Source: Panax quinquefolius (lineage: Eukaryota; Streptophyta; Magnoliopsida; Apiales; Araliaceae). From it: a stretch of 64,000 nucleotides of DNA. Under the pieces are notes generated by a model, which had not been told where the DNA came from, made no database searches, and saw nothing but the letters and a program-made list of their open reading frames with translations. The stretch spans positions 125,889,605 through 125,953,604 of the forward strand of contig CM035160.1 of assembly GCA_020205615.1 (NCBI GenBank). The letters run 5' to 3'. Made by a program: the position numbers and the translations under genes. The first letter of the stretch is position 1, and each line of letters begins with the position of its first letter. This document shows positions 59,700 to 64,000 of this stretch, in pieces.

Positions 59700-60830
59700 A
59701 AATTATAAATTAATTATTTTTATTAAATAATTAGTATTAATTAGTTTTAATTATTAAAAATACCAAATAAATTATTAAAAATTATTTTAAAATTCAAAAT
59801 TAGTTTTAATTATTTTGAATATATTTCATAAATATTTAATATTTTTGGAATATTAAAAGTATTTAATTTATTTAATTATAATATTAAATAAATTATTTAA
59901 AAATGATTTTAATACATGAAAAATCATTTAAAATTATATTATGGTATATAAGAAAATAATTTAAGTTATTTTTATAAATTTTAATATTTTGTGATGAATT
60001 TCATTAATTAATTAATATTAATGGTAATTAAAAAGTATTATTTAATAAATGTATTAAATAAATTATGGAAAATATTAATTTAATGATTTAAAAATTATAT
60101 AAAAATGATTTTAAAAAAATTTTTTAAAAATATTTTAAAAAATATTTTAAGTTATAAAATATAACTTTTGAATATTTAAAGGTAAATTTCATTAATTATT
60201 TACTATTAATGATATTAGAATTATTTAATAATTATATTAAATAAATTAGTTTAAAAATGATTTTAATATTATAAAAATCATTTAAAATGAAAATAAAGTG
60301 TTTAAAGATATTTTAAGTTATAAATTATAACTTTTAATATTTAAAGGATAATTTCATTAATAATTTAATATTAATGATATTAATTTAATAATAAATGATA
60401 TTAAGTTTATTTAATAATTATATTAAATAAATAGTTTTAAAATAGTTTTATTTATTTAAAATCATTTAAAAGGATATAAATGAATTAAAAATATTTTAAG
60501 TTATGATTAAGGACTTTTAATATTTTGATAAATAATACATTAATATTTTAATATTAATGATAATTATTTAAAAATGATTTTAATTCTTTTAAAAATCATT
60601 TAAGTGTAATATTAATACTTTAAAAATATTTTGAGTTATTATAAATAACTTTAATATTTTGACAAATGGTTTCATTAATAGTTTAATATTAATTAAATAT
60701 TAATGATAATAGAATTATTTAATATTTAAATCATTTAATAATGATTCCAATGTGTTTGAAAATTTATGATAAATTATAATAAATGTTTAAAAATTATTAT
60801 AAGTCATTTAAAAATAATATGATCGATACT
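59700..60830 (+). repeat. Diverged tandem repeats with hairpins in the element D LTR
   Basis: Five or six units of roughly 130-180 bp. Each has AAAATGATTTTAA...TTAAAATCATTT (inverted repeat), then ATTTTAAGTTAT, and AATTTCATTAAT..TTAATATTAATGAT. Hairpin copies are near 59905, 60100, 60255, 60450 and 60570. AT content is extreme. No gene is seen. Confidence 0.75.
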
Positions 60831-61387
60831 TAAATAGTCTAATACATATATTGAACTACAAGATAGAGTCTTAGACTCGATAATTACCCGATAAAATCGC
60901 TTTCAGACAATCGGTGACATATTTTTCGAAATTTGATCCGAACTTAGATATTTTGATTAGATATGTGTTTATTTGTGATTCAATGGTTGTGGAATATATG
61001 TGACAATGTGATTAGGTTATGTGTTCTAATCTGCGATAAGCGATGCTTATGTGTTATAGTATGTTATTCTAATCGATCAAATGATCTTATTAATGATAGG
61101 TGTTATATAAAGATAGAACTAAGTTACTGAATCGTAGTAGCGTATGATCAGTCAGTAATATCTTACCTTTGCATTTCCTTTATCTGAATGGACATGAGTA
61201 AGAAGTTTCGTAATTATATTATTATTATGCTATATTATTAACCTATTGTGATATATTCTATATCCTATCATTGATTTATCAACATGTTAGTATATATATA
61301 ATTCATATATATATTACATTCGTTAATTTCTAAATATGGTTATACAAGTGTGTCCCACTTGGATAATCATTTTATTTAATCACATGT

Positions 61388-61390
<3 letters not shown>

Positions 61391-61441
<51 letters not shown>
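61391..61441. repeat. TA microsatellite
   Basis: An uninterrupted (TA)n run of about 50 bp in the element D LTR. Confidence 0.95.
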
Positions 61442-61446
<5 letters not shown>

Positions 61447-62263
61447 TCTAAGCTACTTGATCACTTAGACACAAAAATTTTGAAATATCGTTGAATATGA
61501 TAAAACCTTTTTTGTATCCAATCAAATTGTTTTGGTTCGGATTCGAGTCTAAGTATGAACATCCCAATCACGGAAAAATTTTATGCGCTTGGTAGTGAAA
61601 AGGATGAACGATAATATCGTTCTTGAATGTAGTATTGATCAATACAGGGCCCATGGGATGTACACCCTCGCGCCCGTAAGTTATGACGGTTTGCAGATGA
61701 AGTTCTGTTAAACCTTAGCGAAAACTAAAAACAATGTTCATAGTATGTCGACTACCTTATATATATAGTCTATACGTAGTTTCAAAAATTGAGATAGAAT
61801 TGTTATGTTATTATTATTATCGGTTGATTTACTTCACAACTATAAATTCGTTGTAGAAGTGATGTACAAAAGAAAACATTTAATTCTTTCAGCTAAATTA
61901 TATTTATAATTGTTATTACTTGCTGGGCACCCCAATGCTCATTCTTGCTTAAATTTAAATGTTTTCAGCTAGGCATGAATAACTTGAAGATTCAAACAAG
62001 AACAAGTGAAAAGGAAAGCAAACAGAACATGTTTAATGGTATCTTTTGTAATAGTTAGACTGTATTAAGATAATGATATGTATTATATATCATGTAAAGA
62101 ATTATAGTAAAGGTTACGTACTTGGGATTAGACTCTGATAAATGTAAGTTAAGTTTGATATTTATATTATTGTTATTATTATTAGTATTATTCCGCTCAT
62201 AGAAATGGTATCGTGAAGAACCGAGTTCGGGTTTCAAGTACCCGAGTTTGGGGTCTTCACAGG

Positions 62264-62276
62264 TTGGTATCAGAGC
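62264..62276 (+). other. Primer binding site, element D
   Basis: TTGGTATCAGAGC two bases after the LTR end, an exact match to the initiator tRNA-Met type PBS. Confidence 0.9.
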
Positions 62277-63229
62277 TTAGGGTTAAAAACCTTAGGTGGG
62301 TTAGACCTTAGGCTATAACCGTGGAACAGAGGGAAACGTTGAAAATACAAATAACTCATATAGAGTTTAAAAAGGGAGATGAATTGAATAAGTTCATCGT
62401 CAAATCAAATAAAAGATAACTTATATAAAACTATTATTTGTTGTGTATATATTAAGTGATAATCAAGATATCTTAGGTGTATGTGTCAGATAGAAAAGGA
62501 TTAGGATACCCTCAGGTCGTAAAGAAGGAGCCGATCCCCATACCCCCCAAGCCAATATCAAAGCCAATAGCTGAAACAGAGGTTCACATTGAAAGCTACC
62601 TCAATGAGGTGGTTATTTTGAAGAGTGTAGTACCGAACCCTGAAACGATAGTATGATTGATAAGTAAAGTATAGTTAAAGAATATGTGGTCAATGTCGAG
62701 TTCTTAAACTCATATGTTTGTGGTGAGTTCCTAAACTCATAATGTACGGTAAGTTGGACGAACTAGGTGTAGTTAGGTGTGAATGGATTATTGAGGATAA
62801 TGGGAATAATATATAGATTTCTAAGCAATTGATCCTTAGTGAAGGCGTAAGAAATAAGTAGTACTAGTATTACTTGAATATGTATGATTCTTATGTTATG
62901 TATATGATAGGTATGTTTGTATAATGTAATATTTTTCAAATTTTTAGATAAGTTGTGGCGTGATTCCCGACTTTTAAGTCACAAAGGGATAACGGATGAT
63001 TAAAGCAATATGTGTTATGGTATGTCAAGTGATATGAATATGAATTTATATGGGATTAATGAAATAAGTTGGTATAAAGATAGTAGTTAATTATATGAGT
63101 ATTGGTTAATGTAGAAAACCAAAATTTTAAAATCTAATATTTTGAGTACATGATTATTCGAATATAAAGTTTTGTGTTATATGATTATATGTATATAATA
63201 AGGCTTAGAATAAAGAATAAATTGTGATA
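62277..63229 (+). other. Element D leader
   Basis: About 950 bp between PBS and gag. It matches the internal region of the 17.3 kb gypsy element (minus strand from 24480) in ACCTTAGG..GGCTATAACC and in the GAGTTCTTAAACTCATATG-type repeats near 62698-62745. No ORF that I can support. Confidence 0.7.
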
Positions 63230-63760
63230 ATGCCGCCAAGAGAGGAAAAACAAAATACAGGGCGGAAGAACACATCAACAAAGCTGGAAGACAACCAGAC
63301 CCGATACAAAATTTTGCGAATATGGACGATCAAGCTATGCAAAAAGGAATACCAGTCACTAGAAGATCAGCCAGATAATCGATCAACGAACGTCAAAGAC
63401 TTCAAGGCGATCATCGCTTGATTTAGAGGATCAACTGACCTGTAGCAACGTTTGTGATAGCTAAGTAACGAAGGGGCAAAAGATAGTTTTGTCACCTATA
63501 TGATAAAAGGAAAGGAAATAAAGGGAAAGTCTGTATGTTTTAAGTGTGAATCAATGGAGTATAAGGTTTGAAGACCGATCAAGAAGGAAGAATAGGAGGC
63601 AAGGAATGAAATACGGAAAAAAAAGCGGCGGGGACATTGGCGATAACGGGACCAACATCAACAAACAAACCAAAGAAATCAACCGCAAGCGTCTTCAACA
63701 TGATCGTTCAAGAAACTGTAGCAACTGAGGATGCAACTCTAGGTATTACTGATCAAACCA
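63230..63760 (+). pseudogene. Element D gag, internally deleted
   Basis: Starts at ATG 63230 (MPPREEKQNTGRKNTSTK), a start typical of Tekay/Del-type gag. The capsid begins near 63390 with a TFKA..P.FRGSTDP-like block that has a stop inside (IIA*FRGST). Almost at once the sequence moves to VCFKCESMEYKV near 63534-63570, a zinc knuckle with H to Y and the last C lost. Then TGPTSTNKPKKSTASVFNM near 63645-63700 is the usual gag-protease link. So most of the capsid domain (about 150 or more residues) is missing. Further pol is not readable before the window end. Confidence 0.7.
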
Positions 63761-64000
63761 ATTTTATTTCTTATATATTATTTTCTTATATATAGTAAAT
63801 TTTTTTAAATTATTTTGAAGGAGGAAATTGAGTTCTATTAGAAATCAATTTTTCCATATAAGCAGAGATAGAAAAGCTTTATGTTGAATAGTTAAAGATC
63901 GGTTCGATCAAATTATGATCGAGATCTACTTGTAATGATGATGTGTATGCTATGTACCCAGTATGTATAGGTTTTAAAACGGTGATTAGGGAAGGAATCT
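63761..64000 (+). other. Window end: diverged element D sequence, no motif recognised
   Basis: After DQTNFISYIL the protein reading is lost in AT-rich sequence. The protease should start here if the element is complete, but I see no DTG or DSG block. Confidence 0.4.

Larger units (their letters stand above)
56961..62261 (+). mobile_element. Element D 5' LTR, about 5.3 kb
   Basis: The left border is where element B RT stops (GTGAAGATCA at 56960). The LTR start reads ATAACCCGATATTTTC; a TGTA may have been lost. It ends GGGGTCTTCACA at 62261 and is followed by a PBS. The promoter is TATAAATA at 58459, with a CT-rich leader after it. U5 near 61920-61960 has TGGGCACCCCAATGCTCATTCTTGC, in line with the other gypsy LTRs. 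No second copy is in the window, so the length depends on the left border. An unrelated insertion within it is not excluded. Confidence 0.65.

Overview
This window is repeat-dense, AT-rich plant nuclear DNA. I found no host gene, tRNA, rRNA or CRISPR array. Nearly everything that can be named is an LTR retrotransposon or a piece of one, nested inside another. A higher plant, very likely a eudicot, is inferred from the mix of Ty3/gypsy Tat-like and Tekay/chromovirus-like elements with plant Ty1/copia elements, and from plant-type LTR promoters and Met-initiator-tRNA primer sites. The species cannot be told.

Layout. (1) 1-714 is the end of a gypsy LTR that landed in the integrase gene of an old Tat-like gypsy element. 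(2) 715-16733 is that Tat-like element: integrase C-terminus, a short repeat-bearing spacer, antisense accessory-ORF remnants (about 5590 down to 2640), an LTR-like promoter region (TATA box at 8443), then a tandem array of five units of 1.3-1.74 kb (8738-16733). Every array unit carries a PBS-like site. (3) 16734-38829 is a minus-strand Ty1/copia element (copia-1). Its integrase is split at 19217 by a 17.3 kb gypsy element (19222-36537, perfect 5-bp target duplication ATTAG). That element has no recognisable coding region, and its 5' LTR is itself split by a second, decayed Ty1/copia element (copia-2, 25990-35026). (4) From 38830 the upstream leader of copia-1 is entered by Tekay-like gypsy LTRs nested in each other: LTR A (38830), element B (39607), and element C (40784-53275), the only element here with both LTRs and a full gag-to-chromodomain order. 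A solo LTR of the same family (46047-48473, target duplication AAATC) sits in C's pol. Element B resumes at 53276 (rest of its 5' LTR, PBS, gag, RT piece) and is interrupted at 56961 by element D, with a very long 5' LTR (about 5.3 kb), PBS and a truncated gag that runs off the window.

The deepest chain is Tat > copia-1 > LTR A > element B > element C > solo LTR, six levels. C has a chromodomain-like C-terminus, which in chromoviruses is linked to integration into heterochromatin; this fits a target made of its own family's LTRs.

Two things stand out. The first is the 8 kb array with PBS-like sites, which looks like a retrotransposon-derived satellite in the making. The second is that duplicated sequences differ from each other mainly at CAG/CTG/CCG sites, in a garbled way that suggests a base-calling artefact at CHG-methylated cytosines. 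If so, some frameshifts called here are not biological. I did not find a new host-encoded system.
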